Positions 8,375 to 16,605 of a DNA stretch of 64,000 nt are shown in pieces (position 1 is the stretch's first letter; each line of letters opens with the position of its first letter). This stretch comes from Palsa-1392 sp963819975 (GTDB taxonomy: Bacteria; Verrucomicrobiota; Verrucomicrobiia; Chthoniobacterales; UBA10450), in NCBI GenBank assembly GCA_963819975.1, contig CAWFYE010000002.1, positions 434,001 to 498,000 of the forward strand. The letters are read 5' to 3'. The notes under the pieces are model-generated. The model ran no database searches. It was given only the letters and a program-made list of their open reading frames with translations, and had not been told where the DNA came from. The translations under genes and the position numbers were made by a program.

Positions 8375-9040
8375 ATGGCTGCGAGCAGCATCATCGATCT
8401 GCGGAAACTTCTTGCGGAACGTTTCCCGCAGGAACAACTGCCGCCGGGCGACCGGCTTGTTACCGGGTTGGGGATTTTCGATCAACGACTGGATGGCGGT
8501 CTAACGAAAGGCGCGATCACCGAATTGAGCAGCGCTTCTCCCAATGCCGGCAGCGCTTCGATTATCGCTGCCCTCCTCTACCGTGCGGCGTACGATCGTT
8601 CTTTCATGGCTTTGATCGATGGGCGCGATTCTTTCGATCCATCATCGATTGGCGAGAGCCCGTTGCGCCATCTCCTTTGGGTGCGCTGCCGGACGGCGGT
8701 CGAGTCCCTGCAGGCGGCAGATCTGCTTCTGCGCGACGGCAATTTTCCACTCGTGATTCTCGATCTCGTTTTCAATCCGGTGAAAGAATTGCAGAAGATT
8801 CCGGCGAACAATTGGTATCGCCTGCAACGCCTCGTCGAGCTCGCCCCGACCGCATTTTTGGTTTTCACTCCGCGGAGCATGATCAGCAGCGCGCAATGGA
8901 AGCTGAGCCTGGAGAATCGCTGGACGCTTCCGCAGCTCGATTGGCAAGCAGTCGATTTGCAGGCCGCGCTGAAAGTGCGACTGCAACGCGTCCAGCCTAA
9001 CAAATGGAGGAGCGAGCTAAAACTCGCACAGGCTGGCTGA
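8375..9040 (+). CDS. imuA: ImuA-like SOS mutagenesis protein
   Basis: A 221-residue protein of the RecA/SulA-like ImuA family. The N-terminus has LRKLLAERFP and the GIFDQRLDGGLTKGAITEL segment typical of ImuA, where RecA's Walker A region is degenerate. Later strands (FMALIDGRDSFDP, FPLVILDLVFNP, TAFLVFTPRSM) match the RecA-like core. ImuA works with ImuB and the polymerase DnaE2 in translesion synthesis. A LexA box precedes it. Its stop overlaps the imuB start (TGATG). DnaE2 is not nearby and ImuB is truncated, so whether this cassette functions is doubtful. The alternative frame at 8341-9000 shows no family similarity. Confidence 0.82.
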   Translation: MAASSIIDLRKLLAERFPQEQLPPGDRLVTGLGIFDQRLDGGLTKGAITELSSASPNAGSASIIAALLYRAAYDRSFMALIDGRDSFDPSSIGESPLRHLLWVRCRTAVESLQAADLLLRDGNFPLVILDLVFNPVKELQKIPANNWYRLQRLVELAPTAFLVFTPRSMISSAQWKLSLENRWTLPQLDWQAVDLQAALKVRLQRVQPNKWRSELKLAQAG

Positions 9041-9621
9041 TGTTTGCCGCGCTTTACCTGCCCGATTTCGAATTGCAGGCGGCCTTGCAACATGAACCGG
9101 AGCTGCACAGACAGCCGGTCGCGCTGCTCGAACACGAAGAGGCGAAGGCAAATATTTTCCAGCTCACGCCGAGCGCGGCGGAGGCCGGGGTGAACGTGGG
9201 GATGACGCCGAGCCAGGGGCTGGCGCGCTGTTTGAGCCTGATCATCAAACCGCGCGCGCTCGCCCAGGAAAAAATCGCCGCAGAGATTTTACTCCATCAC
9301 GCGAGCACGCTCGCCCCGGAACTGGAAGCGACCGCACCGGGAGTGTGCACGGTTCATTTTACCTCGACGAAAAATTGCCGGGAGCACGTGGAACAAGTCG
9401 TTAGGCAATTGACCCACCTGCATCTGACCGCCCAAGGGGGCCTGGCCGCCACGCCGGATTTAAGTTTTCTCGCCGCCGTTCTCGCGCGGCCGGTGCTCCA
9501 AATCGACGATCCGAAAAATTTTCTCACGCCGCTGCCGATCGAAACCCTTCGTTACCTGCCGGATTATAGCCGCCCCTCCGGGGAGCGCACGCGACGAGCA
9601 CCCGACGTTAGGCCAGCTTAA
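9040..9621 (+). pseudogene. imuB: Truncated ImuB (Y-family polymerase-like)
   Basis: The start overlaps the imuA stop and gives the family-typical FAALYLPDF N-terminus. About 180 residues match the ImuB/DinB-like palm-finger region (QPVALLEHEE, GVNVGMTPSQGLARC, PDLSFLAAVLA). Full ImuB is about 450-500 residues. Here the frame ends at 193 after an unrelated tail, and the minus-strand TPR gene begins immediately (4-bp overlap). The thumb, little-finger and beta-clamp-binding C-terminus are missing, as is dnaE2. This looks like a deletion that removed the 3' half of imuB and whatever followed. I call it a probable pseudogene, although a short expressed product is possible. Confidence 0.75.
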
Positions 9622-12152
9622 CTCCCGGCGTAGTCGGGATACTTCTGGCGGAGCGCGCTCCTGGCTCGCTCTGCTTCATCTGCTTTGCCGGCTTTTTCGT
9701 AAGCCTTGGCCGCTTTGACGAGTGCTTGCGGGGTGATCTCCGGATCGTCGTAGAGCAGGGCGATGCTCATGAAGGCTTTGCCCGCAGCTTCATATTTTTC
9801 CCGCTCCATCTCGACCTCGCCCGCGAGCAAGCGCGCCTGGGCATTGACCCGGCCTTCCGGTTGCAACGTCATGATTTCCTCGGCGATTTTTTGCGCGTCA
9901 TCCGGTTTGTGTGCGCCGATTTTGGCTTCGCCGAGGGCGAGAAGCGTTTTTGCTTTCGCGGCCGGGTCGGTCGTCGTGGCGAGAAATTTCTGCAGCGATG
10001 TTTCCGCATCGGCCGGCTGATTCAGTTTCATCTGCGCGTCGCCGAGATAGAACCAGAAGTCCGGTTTTACACTGCTGACGTTGCCGGTTTTGCTCAGGGC
10101 AGTCAGGTATTTGGCGGCGGGCGCGTAGTCTTTCGCGTTGTAAAATTCGAGCCCGAGCCACTCCAGAATTTCGGCCGGGACCTGCCCGTTAGGCGAAGCC
10201 TCGTAGAAAGCGTCCACCTCCTTGGCGAGCGGGTCGCGCTGCTTGAGATAGAAATAGGAGGACATGATCCGGAGCGCCGCCGGGATTTCGTATTGATCTT
10301 TGTTCAACTCGCGGGCCTGCTGCATTTCGTCGATCGCGGTCTTGTAATCCTTCGCCTCGAAAGCCGACTTCCCGATGTAGTAATGGGCCTGCGCGGCCGC
10401 AGCGCTCTTCGGGTATTCCTTCAGGAGCTGTTGAAATGCTGTGGTCATGCCCTTGGTGTCGTCCATCTGACCGAGGATGAGCGCTTTTTGTTGGAGAGCC
10501 GCTTCCCGTTCCCGCGCCTTGGGATAGCCCGTTAGCAATTGCTCGAGATCGCTCCGCGCGCGCACATATTGTTTGGTCTCCTGAAAGGCGAGCGCGCGCT
10601 GGGCGAGCGCGGATGGAACTTGTGGATTTTGGGGAAAGGCCTGCAGAAAATAGGCAAAGGCATTGATTGTCTGGTCCGGCTGCTTCATCTGGACATCACA
10701 CCAGCCGAGTTTGAAGGCCGCTTCGGCGCGCAACTTGGGTGACAACTTCGACTCGCGCAGATCCGAGTAGAGGATCGCGGCAGCGGCAAAATCTTTCTCT
10801 TTATAAAGCGCCTCCGCTTTCAGCAGCTTCGCTTGGTCGGCGCGTTCGCCTTCCGGATTTTCCATCAGGAACTGATCGATCTCGGCCCGCAAAGCCGGAT
10901 CATTGGCATTGTAGAGCGCGATCAAGCGCTGGTAACGCGCGTCCTTTGCCTCTTCGCGCCCCGGATATCTTTGGATGATCTGCTGATAGATCGCCTGCGC
11001 TTCCTTCATCTTGCCGAGCTGCCGCTGGCTGTTTGCGGCCAGCAGCATCATCTCGGGCCGTACTTCTTCCGGCACGTCGTCTTTGCTTTTTTGATAATCA
11101 GCCACCGCGTTCGCGTAATCGCCGGCCTGATACTCGAGCCGAAGCAAACCGACCGCGGCGACCCCGCTCCAGCGACCAGCGTTGGGGAGCGCGCGCCCTT
11201 TTTTAAAGAGGGTGGCGGCCTTATCAGACATCGTTTTGTCCGTTTTCTCGCCTTGCGCGAGATCAAGCACGACGAGGCCGGCACGGACTGTCGCCTCGGC
11301 TTTGAGCGCGTCTTTGTTCGTCTCGCTGGCCAGCGCCTCGAATTGCTTCAGGGCATCGCCCTTCCGCCCGGCGGCGAGAAAAATCGAACCGACCGCGAGC
11401 CGCGAGTCGTCGCGGAATGGGTTCGGATTATCGACCGCGATGACCTGTTGATAGACAGCGCGCGCTTCATCCTTCCGATTGAGATTTTCCAGGCAACGCG
11501 CTTCGAAATAGCGGGCGGAAAGAGCGAGGGCGGGCGCTTTCACTTTCGCGGCGGCGCGATGAAAAAACGGAAGCGCCGCAGCGTAATCCTTGTCGTTGAA
11601 ATAAATCTCCGCGAGGCCGTAGGAAGCCGGGCCAGCCAGCTCGGTATCCGGAAAATCGCGCAGCACCGTTTGGAAACTGGTACGGGCGGCGGTTTTGCGG
11701 TCGAGCGCGCGATAGGCCTGACCCATGTAAAAAAGTGCGGTCCCGCGCTCGGATGAAGTTGGATAAAGCCCGAGGAATTTCTCGTACTCCGGCACCGCCA
11801 GATCATAGAGTTTGCGGCTAAAAAGACCGTTTGCGTAGTCGAGCTGATTTTTCTCGGGCGAATCGGTGCCAGTGGCCGGCGCCACTGCGCCAGTCTCGGG
11901 TGGCTCGTTGTTGGAAGAAGGCGCTGCGGTTGGAGAAGGGACGACCGTCGTCACTTCCGGCACGGGCAGGGCGCGCATCACGGTGGGCTCCGGAGTTGGA
12001 GTCACTGGAATGGCTCGCGCCACCGGGACTTGATCCACCGGCAGGGCGCGTCGGACCTGCGGTGGCGGCGTGGCTTGAGCGTAAGACAGGGACGGGAGAA
12101 ATGACCCCACCGCCGCGAAGGAGAGCGCGGCAATCGTTAGGCGCAGCTTCAT
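9618..12152 (-). CDS. Secreted TPR-repeat protein (energy-transducer partner)
   Basis: An 844-residue protein with a signal peptide (KLRLTIAALSFAAVGSF, cleavage near AQA), a Pro/Val-rich linker to about residue 110, then many tetratricopeptide repeats through to the C-terminus (patterns such as YANGLFSRKLYDLAVPEYEKFL and ALFYMGQAYRALD). The layout resembles the periplasmic YbgF/CpoB-like TPR proteins linked to Tol or ExbBD systems. The start at 12150-12152 overlaps the exbD stop (ATGA), so it is the third gene of an exbB-exbD-TPR operon. It probably scaffolds envelope complexes using the ExbBD proton-driven motor. No enzymatic motif is seen. Confidence 0.85.
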   Translation of the reverse strand: MKLRLTIAALSFAAVGSFLPSLSYAQATPPPQVRRALPVDQVPVARAIPVTPTPEPTVMRALPVPEVTTVVPSPTAAPSSNNEPPETGAVAPATGTDSPEKNQLDYANGLFSRKLYDLAVPEYEKFLGLYPTSSERGTALFYMGQAYRALDRKTAARTSFQTVLRDFPDTELAGPASYGLAEIYFNDKDYAAALPFFHRAAAKVKAPALALSARYFEARCLENLNRKDEARAVYQQVIAVDNPNPFRDDSRLAVGSIFLAAGRKGDALKQFEALASETNKDALKAEATVRAGLVVLDLAQGEKTDKTMSDKAATLFKKGRALPNAGRWSGVAAVGLLRLEYQAGDYANAVADYQKSKDDVPEEVRPEMMLLAANSQRQLGKMKEAQAIYQQIIQRYPGREEAKDARYQRLIALYNANDPALRAEIDQFLMENPEGERADQAKLLKAEALYKEKDFAAAAILYSDLRESKLSPKLRAEAAFKLGWCDVQMKQPDQTINAFAYFLQAFPQNPQVPSALAQRALAFQETKQYVRARSDLEQLLTGYPKAREREAALQQKALILGQMDDTKGMTTAFQQLLKEYPKSAAAAQAHYYIGKSAFEAKDYKTAIDEMQQARELNKDQYEIPAALRIMSSYFYLKQRDPLAKEVDAFYEASPNGQVPAEILEWLGLEFYNAKDYAPAAKYLTALSKTGNVSSVKPDFWFYLGDAQMKLNQPADAETSLQKFLATTTDPAAKAKTLLALGEAKIGAHKPDDAQKIAEEIMTLQPEGRVNAQARLLAGEVEMEREKYEAAGKAFMSIALLYDDPEITPQALVKAAKAYEKAGKADEAERARSALRQKYPDYAGS

Positions 12153-12556
12153 TTTGCGGTCGCGAAAGCGACGTTCGTCACTCCGGCGAGGCTGCAAACG
12201 TTGAGCACGTTTACGATGTTTTTGTAGGCGCCGCCTTCGTCGCCGCGAATTACGACTGCCTGTTCGGGATTGAGCGCGACCAGGCCTTTCAACATTGTTG
12301 TCAGGTCGGCTTCCGAGAGGGTGCGGCGATTCACGACCACGTTGCCGTCCGCTTTCACGTTCACGATCACGTCGCCGATCGGCGCCGATTTTTCAGTCGC
12401 GGCGCTCGCTTTGGGGACTTTGACGTCGAGCTCGTTTTCGTTCCGCGCCGCATTCCAGGTGAGGAGAAAAAAGATCAGGAGGAGAAGCAGGACGTCGACC
12501 AACGGCGCGAGTTGGATGCCGGGATGTTGCGAAGCGGTGCGGCTGCGGAAGTTCAT
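12149..12556 (-). CDS. exbD: ExbD/TolR-type biopolymer transport protein
   Basis: A 135-residue protein with a short basic cytoplasmic N-terminus, one membrane helix (about 20-37) preceded by GIQLAPLVDV, whose Asp is the conserved proton-motive residue of the family, and a periplasmic domain (VIVNVKADGNVVVNRRTLSE, QAVVIRGDEGGAYKNIVNVL). It forms the rotor pore with ExbB/TolQ and transmits proton-motive force to the outer membrane. The ATG at 12554-12556 is preferred, and a TTG at 12586 would only add ten residues. It lies between exbB and the TPR gene. Exb versus Tol assignment is uncertain because no TonB or TolA is adjacent. Confidence 0.88.
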   Translation of the reverse strand: MNFRSRTASQHPGIQLAPLVDVLLLLLIFFLLTWNAARNENELDVKVPKASAATEKSAPIGDVIVNVKADGNVVVNRRTLSEADLTTMLKGLVALNPEQAVVIRGDEGGAYKNIVNVLNVCSLAGVTNVAFATAK

Positions 12557-12608
12557 CGGGCGATTCAGCGTCCGCGAGGGACGCAAAGTTTTCGACGCCT
12601 AACGGCGC

Positions 12609-13373
12609 TCAAAATTCATCTTCGAGCAAGGCCGGAGCGCGTTCCCGGCGCCGGCTAGGCTGAACCGAGAGGACGGCCAAAATGTGGGTGCTGGCCGACT
12701 CGAGATCGGAGACCAGGCGTTGGGCGCGGCCCCGAAAAAAGGCGTAGAAAATCATCGCGGTAATGCCGATGCCGAGCCCCCCGCAGGTGTTGATGAGGGC
12801 TTCGCTGATCCCTTTCGAAAGCAGGATGTAACGCGAGGGACCCATCTCGGAGCCGAGTGCGCCGAAGGAGCGGATAATGCCGATCACGGTGCCGAACAAA
12901 CCGACCAGTGGTCCGATGGTCGCGATATCCGCCAGGTAAGTGACGCGATTATTAAGATTGGTCGCGACCCGAGTGCCTTCGGTCTCTGCGATCTCGCGCG
13001 CCTGGGCAAAGTCGGCATTCGGGTTTTTCGTCATGAAATCGAGCGTCTTTTGCACGACGCGAGCGATCGCTTCGCCATGTCGATTGGAGACGGCGAGGAG
13101 CCCGAGATAATCGCGCTTCCGGAGCAGGGCATCGGCCGTCGCCATGTAACCGCTGCTCACGACCGCGCCGCGCCGGATGGTGAAAAAGAAAACGATGATC
13201 AGCATGACCGAGAAAATCGAGAGGAGAAAAAGCAGCAGCATGACCGGTCCGGCGGCGATCATGGCGTCGAGGAGATTGGTCGAGCGGGGCAGGACGGGCT
13301 CGGGACTTGAAGCCTGGGCAAGTGCGGGACCGGCGCTCGCAAGGACGACGAGCAGGGAAAGGAAACTTTTCAT
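12609..13373 (-). CDS. exbB: ExbB/TolQ/MotA-type proton channel
   Basis: A 254-residue protein. It has a signal-like N-terminus (SFLSLLVVLASAG), then a membrane helix around residues 45-70, a cytoplasmic helical region, and two C-terminal membrane helices carrying the family's TIGPLVGLFGTVIGIIRSF and EALINTCGGLGIGITAM signatures. With ExbD it makes the proton-driven stator. The ATG at 13371-13373 gives the natural signal sequence; the longer frame adds an unlikely leader. It is the first gene of the exbB-exbD-TPR operon, with 52 bp before exbD. A cleavable signal peptide on ExbB is known in some phyla and fits here. Confidence 0.88.
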   Translation of the reverse strand: MKSFLSLLVVLASAGPALAQASSPEPVLPRSTNLLDAMIAAGPVMLLLFLLSIFSVMLIIVFFFTIRRGAVVSSGYMATADALLRKRDYLGLLAVSNRHGEAIARVVQKTLDFMTKNPNADFAQAREIAETEGTRVATNLNNRVTYLADIATIGPLVGLFGTVIGIIRSFGALGSEMGPSRYILLSKGISEALINTCGGLGIGITAMIFYAFFRGRAQRLVSDLESASTHILAVLSVQPSRRRERAPALLEDEF

Positions 13374-13489
13374 GCTCAATTGGGCGTTAGCATAGGCGCG
13401 GGCATTTATGATGCAAATGCTCCGGAGCAGAGACAACGGGCTTGGCGCGATCGTTCATCCGTCGCTAACAACTCCTTCGCCGGCATGAG

Positions 13490-15454
13490 TTATAAGCGTC
13501 GTAGGCGGAAGATATGAGCGGGTTGGATACCGGGATGCAGCGCGACGTAGTTGCGCTTCCCGTGCCAGACGTAGCGTGCATCGGTCAGGAGGTCGTGCAC
13601 TTCGTAGCTGTCCCCTCCGATTTCGCCGAAGTCTTCGATCGGCGCTTCCACGAAGCCCGACTGGGTGTAAAGCGGATCGAGATTCACGACCATGAGAATG
13701 ATGCTGTCCCGGGCCGGCGTCATCTTGCTATAGAAAAGCAGGGAGCCGTTATCGCTCGGGTGAAAACGAAGGTTGTTGTAAAAATGGAGCGCGCGATTCT
13801 CGCGCCGGATCCGGTTTAAGGACGTGATTAGTTCCTTGATGTTCCCGGGCGCATTCCAGTCCCGCTCCTTGAGCTGATATTTCTCTGACTCGAAATATTC
13901 CTCGCGGCCGGCCAGGGCGGCGTTCTCGCAAAGTTCGAATCCGCTGTAGATGCCGTAAACGCTCGAGAGCGTCGCGGCGAGTACGGCCCGGATCTGGAAC
14001 ATCGGTCGCCCGCCAGTCTGGAGATGGAAGGGCAAAATATCCGGAGTGTTGGTGAACAGATTGCCGCGGTAATATTCGCTCATCTCCGTTTGCGTGAGCT
14101 CGGTGAAATACTCGGTCAGCTCCTCTTTCGCCGTCCGCCAGGTGAAATAGGTATAGCTCTGGGTAAAGCCGGCCTTGGCCAGTGCCTTCATCATTTTCGG
14201 TTTCGTGAAGGCCTCGGAAAGGAAGATCGTGTCAGGGAATTTCGCCTGCACTTTGGCGATCAGATATTCCCAGAAGGCGACCGGTTTGGTGTGCGGATTA
14301 TCGACTCGGAAGATGCGCACCCCGCGCTCGGCCCAGAAGAGAATGATGCTCGTCATCTCGTCCCAGAGTTCCTGCCAGTTCGGGCAGCGGAAGTTGAGCG
14401 GATAGATGTCCTCGTATTTTTTCGGCGGATTCTCAGCGTATTTGATCGTGCCGTCAGGTCGCTTGTAGAACCACTCGGGGTGCTCCGCGACATAGGGATG
14501 ATCGGGCGAGCAATTTATCGCGAAATCGAGGGCGATCTCCATCCCGCGGCTCCGGATTTCTTTTTCCAGCCAGGCAAAATCGTCGAGCGTGCCTAACGAA
14601 GGTTCGACATCCTTGTGCCCGCCGCCGTTTGGCGCGCCGATGTCGCGATTGCCGATCGCGTAAGGCACGCCCGGCTCGCCCGGCTCGCAGGTCACGGAAT
14701 TATTGCGCCCCTTGCGATTCGTCAGGCCAATGGGATGGATGGGCGGGAAATAAATGACATCGAATCCCATCGCCTTGGCGTCGTCCACTCGCCCGAGGCA
14801 ATCGCGAAAGGTAGAGCCGCGATCGGCCTGGCCTTCGGCGGAGCGGGGGAAAAATTCATACCAGGCAGCAGTCCGCGCCGCGACGCGATCGACAGTCGCG
14901 CGGGGCGGCGGGGTGTACTGGGTCGCGCCGGAGCGCGCGGCGTAGGTCGCCATGAGCACTTCCAATTCGCCGGAATGCGCGAGGCGGTTGACGGCCGCGT
15001 CGGTGCCGCTGCCCATTTCCTCGGCAAATTCGCGCAGGCGTTTCGCGTCGGCCCCGCGGGCCCGTTTGGCTGCGGCGGTCAGAAGCGCGGCGCCCTCGAG
15101 TTTCTCGCTCGTCAGATTGGCCAGGCCGGCTTCAAACTTGGCCGCAAATTCGTGTTGCCAGCAGCCGAAGACATCCGTCCAGGCCTCAACCGTGTATTCA
15201 TAGGTGGCGTTTTCGTAGACGGAAAAAACGCCGCGCCAACGATCGTTGTCGACGAGTTTCATAGCCGTCTCATGCCAGCTCGTCTGGCCAAGAACGCGCC
15301 ACTTCAGGGAGGCGGCCACGATATCGTGACCGTCCTTGAAAATATCGGCCTCCACCACGACGTCCTCGCCTACGACGCGTTTGATCGGGTACCGGCCCCC
15401 ATCGATCAGCGGCTGGAGGCTTTCGATGACGGCGGCGGGGAATTGGCTAGGCAT
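13490..15454 (-). CDS. glgE: Alpha-1,4-glucan:maltose-1-phosphate maltosyltransferase
   Basis: A 654-residue GH13_3 enzyme that extends alpha-glucan using maltose 1-phosphate. The N-terminal domain (about 1-120) has the GlgE beta-sandwich, followed by a TIM barrel with IYFPPIHPIGLTNRKGRNN, ALDFAINCSPDHPY (with the EHPEWF loop), the nucleophile region VRIFRVDNPHTKP and the acid/base region FLSEAFTKPKM. These are specific to GlgE rather than ordinary amylases. The C-terminus is an all-beta domain. It stands alone here; trehalose synthase and maltokinase are not adjacent. Length is normal. No Shine-Dalgarno is visible upstream of the ATG at 15454. Confidence 0.93.
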   Translation of the reverse strand: MPSQFPAAVIESLQPLIDGGRYPIKRVVGEDVVVEADIFKDGHDIVAASLKWRVLGQTSWHETAMKLVDNDRWRGVFSVYENATYEYTVEAWTDVFGCWQHEFAAKFEAGLANLTSEKLEGAALLTAAAKRARGADAKRLREFAEEMGSGTDAAVNRLAHSGELEVLMATYAARSGATQYTPPPRATVDRVAARTAAWYEFFPRSAEGQADRGSTFRDCLGRVDDAKAMGFDVIYFPPIHPIGLTNRKGRNNSVTCEPGEPGVPYAIGNRDIGAPNGGGHKDVEPSLGTLDDFAWLEKEIRSRGMEIALDFAINCSPDHPYVAEHPEWFYKRPDGTIKYAENPPKKYEDIYPLNFRCPNWQELWDEMTSIILFWAERGVRIFRVDNPHTKPVAFWEYLIAKVQAKFPDTIFLSEAFTKPKMMKALAKAGFTQSYTYFTWRTAKEELTEYFTELTQTEMSEYYRGNLFTNTPDILPFHLQTGGRPMFQIRAVLAATLSSVYGIYSGFELCENAALAGREEYFESEKYQLKERDWNAPGNIKELITSLNRIRRENRALHFYNNLRFHPSDNGSLLFYSKMTPARDSIILMVVNLDPLYTQSGFVEAPIEDFGEIGGDSYEVHDLLTDARYVWHGKRNYVALHPGIQPAHIFRLRRL

Positions 15455-15583
15455 CGTTCAATCAATCGAAATCCGCCGGTCGCGAAAGGCAAAATTCCCG
15501 CCCGCGCAGCCGATTCGGGTCTAGCGGCGGCTGTGTCGGTCGCAAATTCCGGGCGCGCACGCGCCTCGCTTACCGCATTTGAC

Positions 15584-15618
15584 GCCTCGCCGAACGCAGG
15601 CAGGTGGTTCGGCGAGGC
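15584..15618. terminator. 12-bp perfect hairpin downstream of the regulator gene
   Basis: GCCTCGCCGAAC (15584-15595) and GTTCGGCGAGGC (15607-15618) are perfect reverse complements with an 11-nt loop. It lies in the 286-bp gap between the minus-strand regulator and glgE, about 120 bp after the regulator stop. No T-run follows on the minus strand, so it may be a rho-independent-like or RNA-stabilising structure. The rest of the gap shows nothing I recognise, though glgE's promoter should be there. Confidence 0.45.
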
Positions 15619-15740
15619 CAAACATAACAGTCTTCCGCACCAGACCGAAGCCGACCGGCGAGGCGCCGATCGGAGCACGCTGGGCGCGTGCGCTCCCCAG
15701 AGAAAGAAAGCGCCGCCCGCGTCACGGCGCAGGGGCGTCG

Positions 15741-16382
15741 TTAGATTGCGAAATAAAAGGCGGCTTCGTACAGCCCGGAGGTGCGGGTTTCCTCCCGACG
15801 CACCGGCGTCTGCAGGATCTTCTCAAACATGTCCTGTTCGAGCCGTCCGATGATCTCGTATTTTTCGATCAGATTCATGATCGGCGAATGACATTCCAGG
15901 ATCTGCGGGCCGCCTTCGGTCGGTTCGTTCACGAATTGTGACATGTGCCCTTCTTCGTCGCGGATGGCGGCGAGCGACTTGGCGCGTTCTTCGACTGTTT
16001 CGCCTTTCATTTTTTCTTTCAGTTCGTTGGTTTTCCGCTCGAAAAGATTGTAGAGCAGCTTCTCCGGCGCGTTGGCTCCATGGATTTCTTCGATCGAATG
16101 CAGGAGATCGAGCGTAAAGGCATTACTATCCGCCTGGAAAAGCGCGTGGCTGCGCCGAGTGAGCCGGTAAACCATTTCTGGTCGGCCCATTTTTTGTGGG
16201 CGTCGCCAGGTATCGAGGTAGCCATCGCGTTCCAAGGTCAGGCAATGCTGCTTGATCCCCATGTAGCTCATCTTCATTTTCGCGACGAGCTGATTGACGG
16301 ATAACCCTTTTGTGCGCTTCAGGGTGTTGAGAATTTCGAGGCGTTGGGTGCGGCCTATTTCGGCCAATAATTGTTGGTTCAC
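15741..16382 (-). CDS. Winged-helix regulator, SufR-like without Fe-S cysteines
   Basis: A 213-residue predicted DNA-binding protein. The N-terminal winged helix (RLEILNTLKRTKGLSVNQL, MGIKQHCLTLERDGYL, GRPEMVYRLT) and a C-terminal ligand-like domain match SufR/ArsR-related repressors of iron-sulfur genes. In SufR the C-terminal domain binds a cluster through conserved cysteines. Here only ECHSP is kept, and the last position has Ala (YEAAFYF), so cluster sensing is doubtful. The GTG start at 16382 is set by a good AGGAG seven bases upstream, one of few clear ribosome binding sites in the window. The TTG at 16439 is less likely. No suf genes are adjacent, so its target is unknown. Confidence 0.75.
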   Translation of the reverse strand: MNQQLLAEIGRTQRLEILNTLKRTKGLSVNQLVAKMKMSYMGIKQHCLTLERDGYLDTWRRPQKMGRPEMVYRLTRRSHALFQADSNAFTLDLLHSIEEIHGANAPEKLLYNLFERKTNELKEKMKGETVEERAKSLAAIRDEEGHMSQFVNEPTEGGPQILECHSPIMNLIEKYEIIGRLEQDMFEKILQTPVRREETRTSGLYEAAFYFAI

Positions 16383-16605
16383 GGTAATCTCCTGTTGCGG
16401 AATTTGAAGGGAAAAGCCCTTTATACGCAGGACGCGCAATCAACCGCAAGCAAATCTCTTAGGAGCGTGAAATCTTTTTAGGAAGGCTCTTTTCCCAGGG
16501 TTTCGGGTCGTCACAAAGTCTTCAAAACGAGCGGTCCGTTTGGCTCCGGAAAATTTCGCGCCAGGAAAATGAGCCATTTTCCGGCTCGTTGTTGCATCAA
16601 GAGGT

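Noticed and set aside
8341..9000. Open frame overlapping imuA
   Set aside because: Arg/Ser-rich translation without family similarity, while the imuA frame is clearly conserved.
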